Shown one piece after another: positions 1 to 8,387 of a stretch of 58,212 bases of DNA. This stretch comes from Erysipelothrix sp. (GTDB lineage: Bacteria; Bacillota_I; Bacilli_A; Erysipelotrichales; Erysipelotrichaceae): contig JAGXRX010000042.1 in assembly GCA_018335655.1 (NCBI GenBank), positions 1 through 58,212 of the forward strand. Direction: 5' to 3'. Each line of letters opens with the position of its first letter. Within the stretch, counting starts at the first letter, position 1. A program made the position numbers and the translations under genes. The notes under the pieces are model-generated. The model was not told where the DNA came from and did not search any database. It saw nothing but the letters and a program-made list of their open reading frames with translations.

Positions 1-44
1 CCTTTCTTCGAAGCGAAGAATTGCAAATTCAATAGGTATTTCAT
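1..44 (-). CDS. rpmA: Ribosomal protein bL27, N-terminus only (runs off the window)
   Basis: Reading from the ATG at 44 toward base 1 gives MKYLLNLQFFASKKG, the start of a Firmicutes bL27 of the large ribosomal subunit. The LQFFASKKG stretch is the known processing motif: in Firmicutes the residues before ASKKG are removed by the protease Prp, which is encoded immediately upstream (stop at 48). The Shine-Dalgarno sequence TAAGGAGGTG is formed by the last codons of prp, so the two genes are translationally coupled. Only 14 complete codons are visible. Confidence 0.9.
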   Translation of the reverse strand, partial: MKYLLNLQFFASKK

Positions 45-47
45 GGC

Positions 48-356
48 TTACACCTCCTTATTGTTAATTTTAATGTGGTTTGGATGTGCTGCTTCAACTG
101 ATTTCAGTTGCATTAGCATCATTTCAAACATAATATTAAGCGATTCATGTTGAATGTTGAATACACTGTGAACATAGCCATCGTGTATCGTATCTGAAGT
201 AGCATCATTGACCACTTGATCAAATGCATTCAATGAGCCAAAGACAATTGCACTAACTGCAGCACATACTAAATCGTGTCCTGGATCACCTGAATAAGCA
301 TGTCCTGATACGATTATTTCTAGTTTAGGTTGTCGTTTGACCTTGACTTCAATCAT
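48..356 (-). CDS. prp: Ribosomal-processing cysteine protease Prp
   Basis: A 102-residue protein of the Prp (YsxB) family, which removes the N-terminal extension of bL27. The family signature is visible: a GHA motif near residues 18-20 with the general-base His, and DLVCAAVSA near residues 29-37 with the catalytic Cys. It sits between rplU and rpmA, the conserved Firmicutes position. Its ATG overlaps the rplU stop as TAATG, and its last codons carry the rpmA ribosome binding site. The substrate's extension is present next door, so the processing system looks intact. Confidence 0.95.
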   Translation of the reverse strand: MIEVKVKRQPKLEIIVSGHAYSGDPGHDLVCAAVSAIVFGSLNAFDQVVNDATSDTIHDGYVHSVFNIQHESLNIMFEMMLMQLKSVEAAHPNHIKINNKEV

Positions 357-667
357 TATACGTTAAACTCTTCAATCACTAATCGAGTGTAAGGTTGGCG
401 ATGGCCTTGCTTACGACGTGTGGAACCTTTTTTAGGTTTGTATTTGAAGATAATGATCTTCTTTGCTTTACCTTGTTTTTCAGCTTTAGCTTTAACACTA
501 ATGCCTTTTAGATAAGGACTTCCTACACGGGTTGTGCGGTTTGAATAAACTAAAACTTTATCAAAGATAACTTCATCGCCTTCAGCGACGTCAAGTTTCT
601 CAACATAAATAGTTTGTCCAATTTCAACTTTGAGTTGTTTACCGCCAGTTTCGATAATTGCGTACAT
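356..667 (-). CDS. rplU: Ribosomal protein bL21
   Basis: 103 residues, normal length for bL21 of the large subunit, starting [11 protein letters not shown] and ending in a basic region with the GHRQPYT motif typical of the family. It is first in the rplU-prp-rpmA operon. The ATG is preceded by an AAAGGAGG Shine-Dalgarno sequence. A long untranslated leader with a good promoter lies upstream, suggesting autogenous control as known for L21 leaders in Firmicutes. Confidence 0.97.
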   Translation of the reverse strand: MYAIIETGGKQLKVEIGQTIYVEKLDVAEGDEVIFDKVLVYSNRTTRVGSPYLKGISVKAKAEKQGKAKKIIIFKYKPKKGSTRRKQGHRQPYTRLVIEEFNV

Positions 668-767
668 GTTTGCACCTCCTTTATGGGTCTAAGACTCGCC
701 TGAAAGGTGATGATGTGCTCATTCTTGGGACCTTTTTAGTGCGGTTGTAGTCATATAGACGTACAAC
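668..767 (-). promoter_or_regulatory. Probable L21 leader RNA upstream of rplU
   Basis: About 100 bases lie between the predicted transcription start and the rplU start codon. The RNA-sense strand contains AAAAAGGTCCCAAGAATGAG and a later CTTAGACCC segment that could pair with the GGTCC part, just before the AAAGGAGG ribosome binding site. L21 leaders with a base-paired core ending near the ribosome binding site are known in Firmicutes. I assign this by position and general layout, without a covariance search. Confidence 0.55.
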
Positions 768-773
768 ATGAGA

Positions 774-802
774 ATTTTAGCATAAATCACAATAAGTATC
801 AA
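774..802 (-). promoter_or_regulatory. Promoter of the rplU-prp-rpmA operon
   Basis: On the minus strand, TTGATA (797-802) and TAAAAT (774-779) are separated by 17 bases. A TG one base before the -10 makes it an extended -10. It is well placed to start the rplU leader. Confidence 0.75.
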
Positions 803-898
803 CACTTTATCAAAATTGTTAAGGTTTCATTAGGTTTTTACTTGCCTTCTCTACTACAAATATTAAACTCATCCTATTAACTAAAATATAATTTGTGA

Positions 899-904
899 TA
901 CAAT
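899..904 (+). promoter_or_regulatory. Extended -10 element for the gene at 942
   Basis: TGATACAAT on the plus strand (TG-A-TACAAT) is an extended -10. Upstream there is only a poor -35 (TTAACT, 16-base spacing). It would give a leader of roughly 30 bases with an AAGGGGGG ribosome binding site before the ATG at 942. Confidence 0.5.
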
Positions 905-941
905 TAACAAGAACGATTAAAGCAACCAAGGGGGGCAGCTT

Positions 942-1880
942 ATGAATAATAAAAATACAATAGTTTTGTTTTTAATCTTACTAACTCAGATTTTTTCTAC
1001 TTATCGATTGAATTCTATCAATAATGAAATCATGGATTTGCGTAATGAAAACCGAAGCTTACATTCTCAACTAATAAATCAACTTACTTTCTCAATAAGT
1101 GATTTAAATCGCCTAATTCTAGAAAGTAGTAACCCAATTGAACAAGCTTCAATCACATATGGCACAATTAATAAAGAAGATTTTTCCATTGAAGTTGTTT
1201 TTAATGTTGTGCCTAAAGAGTTGACTCCTACTACGAATGTATTTCTTGAGATTAATGGTGAAAAAGTGCAGTTAAGTCGAAATAGTTCAGTGTTTTCATT
1301 AAGTATGGAGTTTGATATATTTTCAGATGACATTCTTCCATTAATTATCATTGAAGATAATGAGAAACAAATCATCACTCAAGAATCACGATTAAATATA
1401 TATGACTTGAGATACAGTGCATTTCCAGTGATTGATCTACAGTTTGGGGGGGAAACTAGATTTTGGAACAACAATATTCAGGTTAGTGGGGAAATTAGTG
1501 CATTAACAATTTTTGATAGAAACAAGATTGAGTATACTAGTTTTAAAGTGGTTTATTTCTTAGATAATGTAGTGATTGGCCAACAGAATCTAGTCGCTTC
1601 TCAACCTTATCAAAACGGAGATATGGCAGTCTTTAATCTAGATAATTTCTTCTTCAAAAGTACTTCATCAGAAAGTTCAATATTCTCTATTGTGTTTATT
1701 GCCACTAATGAATTCGGATTCGAACAGCATATACTGGTATCACAATCAAATCAAGATGGAAGTAATCATCTATTTTGCTATATATACAACATTGAAAGAA
1801 TTTACTCTCCTACAAAGGAATTTATTTGGCAGACTAATCAAAACGATAATTCTAATTGTATCTTTCCGCAATATAAATAA
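942..1880 (+). CDS. Uncharacterised exported or membrane-anchored protein
   Basis: 312 residues; I do not recognise a family. Residues 5-19 form a short hydrophobic N-terminal segment, a signal peptide or membrane anchor. Residues 25-65 look like a short coiled coil (INNEIMDLRNENRSLHSQL). The remainder is polar and rich in beta-prone segments with many Asn, Ser and Ile residues, which suggests extracytoplasmic beta-sandwich domains. It has its own promoter, a strong ribosome binding site and a strong terminator, so it is a single-gene unit. It lies on the opposite strand to both neighbours. A cell-surface role is inference from the N-terminus only. Confidence 0.75.
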   Translation: MNNKNTIVLFLILLTQIFSTYRLNSINNEIMDLRNENRSLHSQLINQLTFSISDLNRLILESSNPIEQASITYGTINKEDFSIEVVFNVVPKELTPTTNVFLEINGEKVQLSRNSSVFSLSMEFDIFSDDILPLIIIEDNEKQIITQESRLNIYDLRYSAFPVIDLQFGGETRFWNNNIQVSGEISALTIFDRNKIEYTSFKVVYFLDNVVIGQQNLVASQPYQNGDMAVFNLDNFFFKSTSSESSIFSIVFIATNEFGFEQHILVSQSNQDGSNHLFCYIYNIERIYSPTKEFIWQTNQNDNSNCIFPQYK

Positions 1881-1884
1881 ACTA

Positions 1885-1918
1885 ATATGCCCCAATGATG
1901 TCATTGGGGCATATTTTT
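1885..1918 (+). terminator. Rho-independent terminator after the gene at 942
   Basis: Thirteen-base perfect stem (ATATGCCCCAATG paired with CATTGGGGCATAT) followed by TTTT. It starts 4 bases after the stop codon. The opposite strand lacks a good T run, so it mainly serves the plus-strand gene. Confidence 0.9.
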
Positions 1919-1951
1919 AAGTTAAAATCAATATAGTGCAGCTATTTTCAA

Positions 1952-2632
1952 TTAAATGACGTTTAAAAGCTGAGCAATAATGAGTGCAACTATAATCGAT
2001 GGTAGTAGATTTAACATTTTATAGTTAGTTAGCTTCAACATATTCAATCCTAGAGCCATCACAAGAATATTACCAACACTACTAATGATGGTGAGGGTTG
2101 TGTCATTGAGCCATACTGATATCTCGCCTGCAAACCATGTAATGATGCCTTGGTACAGTAATACTGGAATAAATGAAAATAAAACACCAATTCCAAGGGT
2201 TGCAGAAAGCATCATTGCGGCGACAAAATCAAGCGTAGATTTAGTAAACACAATAATGTGGTTTTGATTAATACCACTCTCAATTGAACCAATAATAGCC
2301 ATAGCCCCTACGACAAATAATACACTTGATGTAAGAAATCCATTAAGGAAAGAATCTTTTGAATTTTGAAATTTTAGTATTTTTTCTAGTTGATTTTTTA
2401 CACGTTCTTCGATATTGAGTGACTCACCTAACCATAATCCTATGACTAAACTCAAAATAACGTAGATCATTGTTATATCTACTGTAATTCCACTGATTCC
2501 TATAACCAATACGACTAATCCTAAAACACTCATTGTGCTTTCAAGAAGTGATGTTTTAAGAACACGTCTTAATCCTAAGCCAAGAAGAGACGCCACGATT
2601 ATGGCTAATGCATTTACAAGAGGTCCTATCAT
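1952..2632 (-). CDS. DUF554 family membrane protein (YdfK/YqgA type)
   Basis: 226 residues, highly hydrophobic, with about six or seven membrane segments. The N-terminal pattern GPLVNALAIIVASLLGLGL and the central FVVGAMAIIGSIESG region are characteristic of the DUF554 family of inner-membrane proteins, whose function is not established. It is last in the cluster that begins with ackA. An AAGGGAAG ribosome binding site precedes the ATG. Confidence 0.88.
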   Translation of the reverse strand: MIGPLVNALAIIVASLLGLGLRRVLKTSLLESTMSVLGLVVLVIGISGITVDITMIYVILSLVIGLWLGESLNIEERVKNQLEKILKFQNSKDSFLNGFLTSSVLFVVGAMAIIGSIESGINQNHIIVFTKSTLDFVAAMMLSATLGIGVLFSFIPVLLYQGIITWFAGEISVWLNDTTLTIISSVGNILVMALGLNMLKLTNYKMLNLLPSIIVALIIAQLLNVI

Positions 2633-2642
2633 AACTTCCCTT

Positions 2643-3284
2643 TCATAGTTGTAATGGTTTTGATAACACTAAAGATTTAGATGAACCATGCTCAATAGTT
2701 ATTACACAACTTTTATAATGTTCTATTCGATTATCATTCACACCTTGTATGTTAGTAATACTGAGTTTTTGCTTACTAGCTTCCATAAAGAAACTTGCGA
2801 GTGCTGCACTTCTAAAGACAATATAAGCTCGTCCTTGAGGATTAAGATTCTTCTTAATAACAAGTAGTAAAGACTCGGTGGTTAGTGATGAAGTAAACTT
2901 AGCTAATTGTTTGGATGGAGTTTGTGAGTATGTATGGGTAGACTCACTAAAGAATGGTGGGTTGCTAATAATTACATCAAATTTTTGATCAAACTGATGT
3001 GTAGTCACATCAGCACATAGCAATGTTACATTGGAAATGTTATTAAGAGACATATTTTTTTGAGCAACTTCAATGGAAAGCTCATTAATATCAATCCCTA
3101 CCATCCATGACGGTTGAAAAATCGACGCTTCAAGTAATAATACTCCATGGTTTGTCCCAATATCTAAGACTGTTTCATGTGGTTTTATCTTCATTCCTAA
3201 CATAAGTGCTGTCGTGTCTGAATTCATTTTAAAGAGTTTGTCATCTTGAATGAGTGGAATATGATGTATTGGTGTATAATCCAT
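2643..3284 (-). CDS. Class I methyltransferase of the TrmN6/YabB type (tRNA adenine-N6)
   Basis: 213 residues. It has an S-adenosylmethionine-binding motif I (VLDIGTNHG near residue 40), a motif II aspartate (VGIDIN) and the NPPF catalytic tetrapeptide near residues 109-112, typical of N6-adenine methyltransferases. Length and motif order match YabB/TrmN6, which modifies tRNA; the exact target base is not readable from the sequence. It begins 2 bases after the sensor kinase stop, using GAGGAAG as ribosome binding site. Confidence 0.85.
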   Translation of the reverse strand: MDYTPIHHIPLIQDDKLFKMNSDTTALMLGMKIKPHETVLDIGTNHGVLLLEASIFQPSWMVGIDINELSIEVAQKNMSLNNISNVTLLCADVTTHQFDQKFDVIISNPPFFSESTHTYSQTPSKQLAKFTSSLTTESLLLVIKKNLNPQGRAYIVFRSAALASFFMEASKQKLSITNIQGVNDNRIEHYKSCVITIEHGSSKSLVLSKPLQL

Positions 3285-3286
3285 GA

Positions 3287-4699
3287 TTATTCTTCCTCAC
3301 AATCAAAGAAGAACACTGAGCCTTGACCAATAGTACTATTAACACCAAATCTCAACTTATGAGCTAAACATATACTTTTCGCAATACTTAAACCAAGCCC
3401 TGTACCTTGTTGATTTCTAGAAAAGTTCTTATCAATACGATAGTATCGATCCCAAATATTTGGAAGTTCATCTGATAAGATTCCAGTGCCATGATCTTCA
3501 ACTTCCACTCGAATCTTCCCTTTTCGCTTATAAGCATTAATAATAACTTGATTATCATCCCCTACATGATTTATCGCGTTGTTTATAAAGTTAAATAATA
3601 CCTGTCCTACTTTGATTTCATCAATCATCACAATAAGAGCTTCATCAACATTAATAACGAACTCAACACCTAATGTTGTAATGGAGTGCTCAAATAAAGA
3701 AACAATGTATTCAATCCATGACTTAACATGAACCGGTTTTAGATTAATGATTAGATTAGGACTATCATATTGTGTAAGTAAAAGCATATCACTCACTAGA
3801 AGTGCTAGATGATTTACTTCTTTATGAATAATTGCAAGATGCTCTTTACGCTTTTGCGGATTTTCTTTTGAAAACTCTTGAAGGAGTTCTGTATAAGCTT
3901 TAATGGTGGTGAGTGGTGTCTTAATATCATGTGAGACATTAGCAATCATATCTTTGCGCAGTTGATCGATACTTAGTAACTGTTCTTTCGCAAAGTTAAG
4001 TGCTTGAGCTAGTTCATTAAACTCTTGGTATGGAGTAGGTTGAAAATCAAACTTGAAATCCATACTTGCGAATTTATTCGCTCCTTTAACCATTTCTACT
4101 ACTGGTTTTGATAGTAAAGAAGCAATCCAAAACGCAACTAAGGAAGATAATATGAATACAGCAATGGTTACATAAACAAATTGATCACGTAAGATCACAA
4201 TGGTTGATTCGGTTGAATCAAGAGGAGAATTGACTAAATATGTAATATTTTCATTATTGACAAGGACATTCCTTCCCATAATAAGCATTTCACGCTCATA
4301 TCCGATTGGATTATACGTTCTCAAAAATTCAGTGCCAGTAAGTATTCGTACATCTCGAACAACATTATCAATAAAATTAGGTTCTATTTGACTTGAGCGA
4401 TTAATCATACAGTTAACACCTAAGGCATCCATAAAGAACACTTGAGTGTTTTCCTTAATGACCGTTACACAAACGTTATTATTCACAACGATAGGAACTA
4501 AAGATTCATTAAGTGTGTTATTGATAAACGCTTGTTCAATGGCAAAAGAGACTCCCCTTACATCGTTTATTTTCATGTTTCGATAGTATGGTGTAAGAAA
4601 AACAATTTGAAGTACCCAAAGCATGACTAAAATAGCAATCGTTAATAGCATTAGCGATTGCCAAATAGTTACAAGTAGTCCTCTTTGCTTAGTATTCAA
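3287..4699 (-). CDS. Sensor histidine kinase (two-component system)
   Basis: 470 residues. Two membrane segments (about 13-35 and 173-197) flank an extracellular sensor domain of about 135 residues. They are followed by a HAMP linker, a HisKA domain with the phospho-acceptor His257 in NVSHDIKTPL, and an ATPase domain with N box (NNAINH), G1 (DHGTG) and G2 (GTGLGLSIA). It overlaps the response regulator gene by 11 bases, so the two are a pair. The signal is unknown. PhoR/ResE-like architecture. No strong ribosome binding site is seen, suggesting translational coupling. Confidence 0.95.
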   Translation of the reverse strand: MNTKQRGLLVTIWQSLMLLTIAILVMLWVLQIVFLTPYYRNMKINDVRGVSFAIEQAFINNTLNESLVPIVVNNNVCVTVIKENTQVFFMDALGVNCMINRSSQIEPNFIDNVVRDVRILTGTEFLRTYNPIGYEREMLIMGRNVLVNNENITYLVNSPLDSTESTIVILRDQFVYVTIAVFILSSLVAFWIASLLSKPVVEMVKGANKFASMDFKFDFQPTPYQEFNELAQALNFAKEQLLSIDQLRKDMIANVSHDIKTPLTTIKAYTELLQEFSKENPQKRKEHLAIIHKEVNHLALLVSDMLLLTQYDSPNLIINLKPVHVKSWIEYIVSLFEHSITTLGVEFVINVDEALIVMIDEIKVGQVLFNFINNAINHVGDDNQVIINAYKRKGKIRVEVEDHGTGILSDELPNIWDRYYRIDKNFSRNQQGTGLGLSIAKSICLAHKLRFGVNSTIGQGSVFFFDCEEE

Positions 4700-5351
4700 A
4701 TTTATAACCTGTTCCCCTTACAGTAACGACTAAATCGCGATATTGTCTAAGATTTTTACGAAGCATCTTAACATGTGTGTCTACAGTTCTAACACCTCCT
4801 ATGAAATGATAGTCCCATACTTTTTCGAGTAAAACTTCACGAGATACGGCTTGATTTTTATGTTGAAGTAAATAAACAAGCAGTTCGAACTCTTTAGGTG
4901 TGACCACCACACGTTCATGATCAATCGTGATTGTTTTACCATCAAAATCAATGACTAGAGTTCCAATAGTTTCAATCTTATTCACATTAACCGAATGACG
5001 ATTGAGAACACTCTTCATTCTTGCTACAAGCTCTTTGAATGAAAAAGGCTTCACAATATAATCATCAACACCTAACTCGAAGCAATACAGCTTATCAGCT
5101 TCTTCAAAGCGAGCAGACAAAATAATGACAGGTACATTGGTGATTGCTTTAATAGCTTTAGTAGCACTAAATCCATCAAGCACAGGCATCATTAAATCCA
5201 TGATAATTAGGTCATACGATGATTGCCGAACTTTTTCAATGGCCTCTTCTCCATTGCTTGCAGTATCGGCCATAAATCCAAATTCTCTAATGTATTCTAC
5301 GATGACCTCACGAATGTTAACTTCATCATCAACGATTAGAATTTTTGCCAT
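4689..5351 (-). CDS. OmpR/PhoB-family response regulator
   Basis: 220 residues from the ATG at 5351, chosen because GAGGGATAAT precedes it; the upstream ATG at 5363 has no such site. Receiver domain with phospho-acceptor Asp52 (IIMDLMMP), acidic DD at 8-9 and the switch Lys in IVKPF. The C-terminal winged helix carries the usual VTPKEFELL and VRTVDTHVKMLRKNL segments. It is encoded just downstream of dnaE and partnered with the kinase that overlaps its 3' end. Confidence 0.96.
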   Translation of the reverse strand: MAKILIVDDEVNIREVIVEYIREFGFMADTASNGEEAIEKVRQSSYDLIIMDLMMPVLDGFSATKAIKAITNVPVIILSARFEEADKLYCFELGVDDYIVKPFSFKELVARMKSVLNRHSVNVNKIETIGTLVIDFDGKTITIDHERVVVTPKEFELLVYLLQHKNQAVSREVLLEKVWDYHFIGGVRTVDTHVKMLRKNLRQYRDLVVTVRGTGYKFEY

Positions 5352-5359
5352 ATTATCCC

Positions 5360-8300
5360 TCATTTTATTTCTTGTATCAATTTTATGATAAAACTACCTT
5401 TTAAATCAACTTGACCTTCAATTATGACCATTATTTTCTCTTTTATCCACGAATATTCCTGATATTGTGGTGGCCATAAGATTGCATCCTTCTTCATAAC
5501 TTCATCTTGTATACTTACAAAGGCCATGGTTTCACCACGTTTTGTCTTGATGACACGTAATGACTCAATCATTACAACACCTCGATAGTATTCTGAACTA
5601 TCACTTAACTGATTAAGAAGATTGTGTTTTTGCTTAACTTGAATAATTGGATGTTGAGACACATAGAATCCAAGACATTGTCTCTCCTTCTCTAAGAAGA
5701 ATGGTGCATCATAAGCCACTTCAAGATAGCGAGGTCGACTTAAGATGTTTGGATCTAAGTTAAGTTGTCCATTCACTTCAATTTTTATAAGATTAGCATA
5801 GTTTAATGCGTCATCAAGGGAAGCAAGTGCATTGGCTCGATTATCATCAAATTCATCAAAAGCCCCAGAATAGATTAAACTCTCAATCATTTTTGGTCCT
5901 ATTTTGATCAAATTTAAGCGAGCTATCGCATCATAGTAGTCTTTGAATGATCCTCGTGACTGACGCTCATTAAGAATGCTAGTAATGCTCACATGTCCTA
6001 ATCCTTTAATAATACTTAAAGGTAATCTAACTCCATGTTGATTGATAGTATAGACGTGTGATGATTCATTGAGTGAGACAGGATACAAGGTGTACCCTGC
6101 TTGTTTAATCTTTTGCAAGTATTCTAGTGTTTTTGTTTCTGAACCAAGAACTCCATTAAGAAGCGCGGTATAGAACTGAAGTGGATAATGTGCTTTTAAA
6201 TAAGCCATTTGATAGGATATTAATCCATATGCTACTGAGTGAGACTTATTAAATCCATAGTTAGCGAATCTTAGAATAAGATCAAACATTTGATGAGCAA
6301 CGCTTATACTAAGTTTATTACTTAAACATCCAGCAATGAAATCATCTTTTAGTTGATTTAATATAACTTCATTCTTTTTCCCCATGGCTTTTCTAAGAAT
6401 ATCGGCTTTACCAAGGGAGAAGTTAGCAAGTATTTGCACAGTTTGTAGGATTTGCTCTTGGTAAATAAGAATACCATGAGTTGGTCTAACAATATCATGA
6501 ATAAGTTCAGGCATATGACTTAAATCTGTTTCACTTTGACGAGCTTTAAGATACATAGGTATGTTTTCCATTGGACCTGGTCGATATAGTGCAATGGTTG
6601 CGACAATATCATCAAATACTTTCGGTTTCATCTTCACAATCAGATTTGTCATACCATCAGATTCTAACTGAAATACCCCGGTTGTATCCCCTTTAGCAAT
6701 CAATTGCATTGTTTTTTGATCATCTCTTGGAATAGTATACAAGTTGATTGGAGAATCTATCAGTTTAAGTGTATCTTGAATAATGGTTAAGTTTTTAAGT
6801 CCTAAGAAATCCATCTTAATTAAACCTAGTGATTCTAAATATTCCATTGAAAACTGAGTCGACAACATTCCATCATCCACTTTGACAAGGGGTAATACTT
6901 GAGAAAGTGGTACACGTGACATAACAACCCCTGCTGCATGTTTAGAGATATGTCGTGGTAATCCTTCAATACGTTGTGCAACGTCAAAAACACGCTTAAA
7001 ACGTGGCTGAAAGTCATAAAGCTCTTTCATTTTCTTAGACTGAGCGAGTGCTTTACTAAGTGTCATTTTAAGTTCACTTGGTATAAGCTTTGACCATGTT
7101 TCAATTTCTCTTAAGTCAATATCAAAAGCTTTCGCAACATCACGAAGAGCCATTTTAGGTCCAAATGTTCCAAATGTTACAATCTGAGCAACATGTTCTT
7201 CACCATAAGTTTGATAAACATACTCAATGATTTCATCACGTCGGGTATCAGCAAAGTCAATATCAATATCTGGCATACTAATGCGCTCAGGATTTAAAAA
7301 GCGCTCAAACAATAGTCCATACTCAATAGGATCAACATGAGTTATGCCTAAGCAATAAGATACAAGAGATCCCGCAGCACTTCCTCGTCCTGGACCAACC
7401 GGGATATCGGCATTTCTAGCAAAGCGAATAATGTCCCAAATAAGTAGAAAGTAATTTTCAAATCCCATTCTAACAATCATATCAAGTTCATAGTTAAGTC
7501 GATTTTGATAATTCGGTTCAATGCGACCTTGACTACGTTTCTCTAAACCTTTATGACATAATGAAATTAAGTACTGATCTGAAGAGACTTTGAGGGGTAA
7601 TTGCGGTGTTGGTAGAGATGTTTTCTCACTGAGTTCAAACGGTTCAATAGACTCAATGACTTTAAAGATTTGATGATGTAATGATTTAGGAAACATATTA
7701 AGAAGTTCCTCAGAATTTCTTTGATACGTTTCTCCACTTGAAATATTAAGTGGCTCATCAACTTTGCGCCCATTATGGATTGCTCGAAGTGTACTTAAGA
7801 CAATATGATCTTCATTAGATTCGTAAGCAATCTGAAGGGATGGGATAAAACTATAGTTACTTTTAAATGATTCTAGCATCCATTCATTTCTGATTCTCCA
7901 AAACTCAATATGATAATGTGTAAGTAGAATACTAAACTGAGGAAGACAATTTTTGATTTGTGTGAGATGCTCTGCCATCGATTCAACATTCATGTGAATG
8001 AAATCATCTTCAATCCATGAGTTATCAATATGCACAAAAATGAAGAGATCTTGAGTGAAACTAAAAGAGGCAAGATCGAGAAGATCTTGCGTTTGAGAAG
8101 ATAGAGTTGAAAGTTTTGATATCGCTTCATAACCAAAAGCGTTTTTAGCAATAAAAGATATCTTTAATATTTGATCATCAATCTTAAAGTTTAATGTTAA
8201 TCCAATAATAGGGATAAGATTATTCGCTTTACACTCCTTGATAAACAACGGTGTTGAGTATAACCTTTTTTCTTCAACAAGAGACACATGAGTTAGATTT

Positions 8301-8386
8301 TGCTTTTTCGCATGAGAAACAACATCATTAATGGTTAATGATGAGTTCATCATTGAATATGTGCTTCGAGTTAAAAGATTAAGCAT
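5360..8386 (-). CDS. dnaE: DNA polymerase III alpha subunit, DnaE type
   Basis: 1008 residues, somewhat shorter than the usual 1100-1160. It has an N-terminal PHP domain (1-~210), the polymerase core with GPGRGSAAGS (331-340) and catalytic aspartates in PDIDIDF (372-378), a helix-hairpin-helix region, and a C-terminal OB fold. In low-GC Firmicutes DnaE extends RNA primers on the lagging strand while PolC does bulk synthesis. The PHP metal ligands are missing: the usual HxHS is TRST (6-9) and TDH is VEEK (37-40). The PHP domain is therefore expected to be inactive. GGAG precedes the ATG. Confidence 0.96.
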   Translation of the reverse strand: MLNLLTRSTYSMMNSSLTINDVVSHAKKQNLTHVSLVEEKRLYSTPLFIKECKANNLIPIIGLTLNFKIDDQILKISFIAKNAFGYEAISKLSTLSSQTQDLLDLASFSFTQDLFIFVHIDNSWIEDDFIHMNVESMAEHLTQIKNCLPQFSILLTHYHIEFWRIRNEWMLESFKSNYSFIPSLQIAYESNEDHIVLSTLRAIHNGRKVDEPLNISSGETYQRNSEELLNMFPKSLHHQIFKVIESIEPFELSEKTSLPTPQLPLKVSSDQYLISLCHKGLEKRSQGRIEPNYQNRLNYELDMIVRMGFENYFLLIWDIIRFARNADIPVGPGRGSAAGSLVSYCLGITHVDPIEYGLLFERFLNPERISMPDIDIDFADTRRDEIIEYVYQTYGEEHVAQIVTFGTFGPKMALRDVAKAFDIDLREIETWSKLIPSELKMTLSKALAQSKKMKELYDFQPRFKRVFDVAQRIEGLPRHISKHAAGVVMSRVPLSQVLPLVKVDDGMLSTQFSMEYLESLGLIKMDFLGLKNLTIIQDTLKLIDSPINLYTIPRDDQKTMQLIAKGDTTGVFQLESDGMTNLIVKMKPKVFDDIVATIALYRPGPMENIPMYLKARQSETDLSHMPELIHDIVRPTHGILIYQEQILQTVQILANFSLGKADILRKAMGKKNEVILNQLKDDFIAGCLSNKLSISVAHQMFDLILRFANYGFNKSHSVAYGLISYQMAYLKAHYPLQFYTALLNGVLGSETKTLEYLQKIKQAGYTLYPVSLNESSHVYTINQHGVRLPLSIIKGLGHVSITSILNERQSRGSFKDYYDAIARLNLIKIGPKMIESLIYSGAFDEFDDNRANALASLDDALNYANLIKIEVNGQLNLDPNILSRPRYLEVAYDAPFFLEKERQCLGFYVSQHPIIQVKQKHNLLNQLSDSSEYYRGVVMIESLRVIKTKRGETMAFVSIQDEVMKKDAILWPPQYQEYSWIKEKIMVIIEGQVDLKGSFIIKLIQEIK

Positions 8387-8387
8387 G

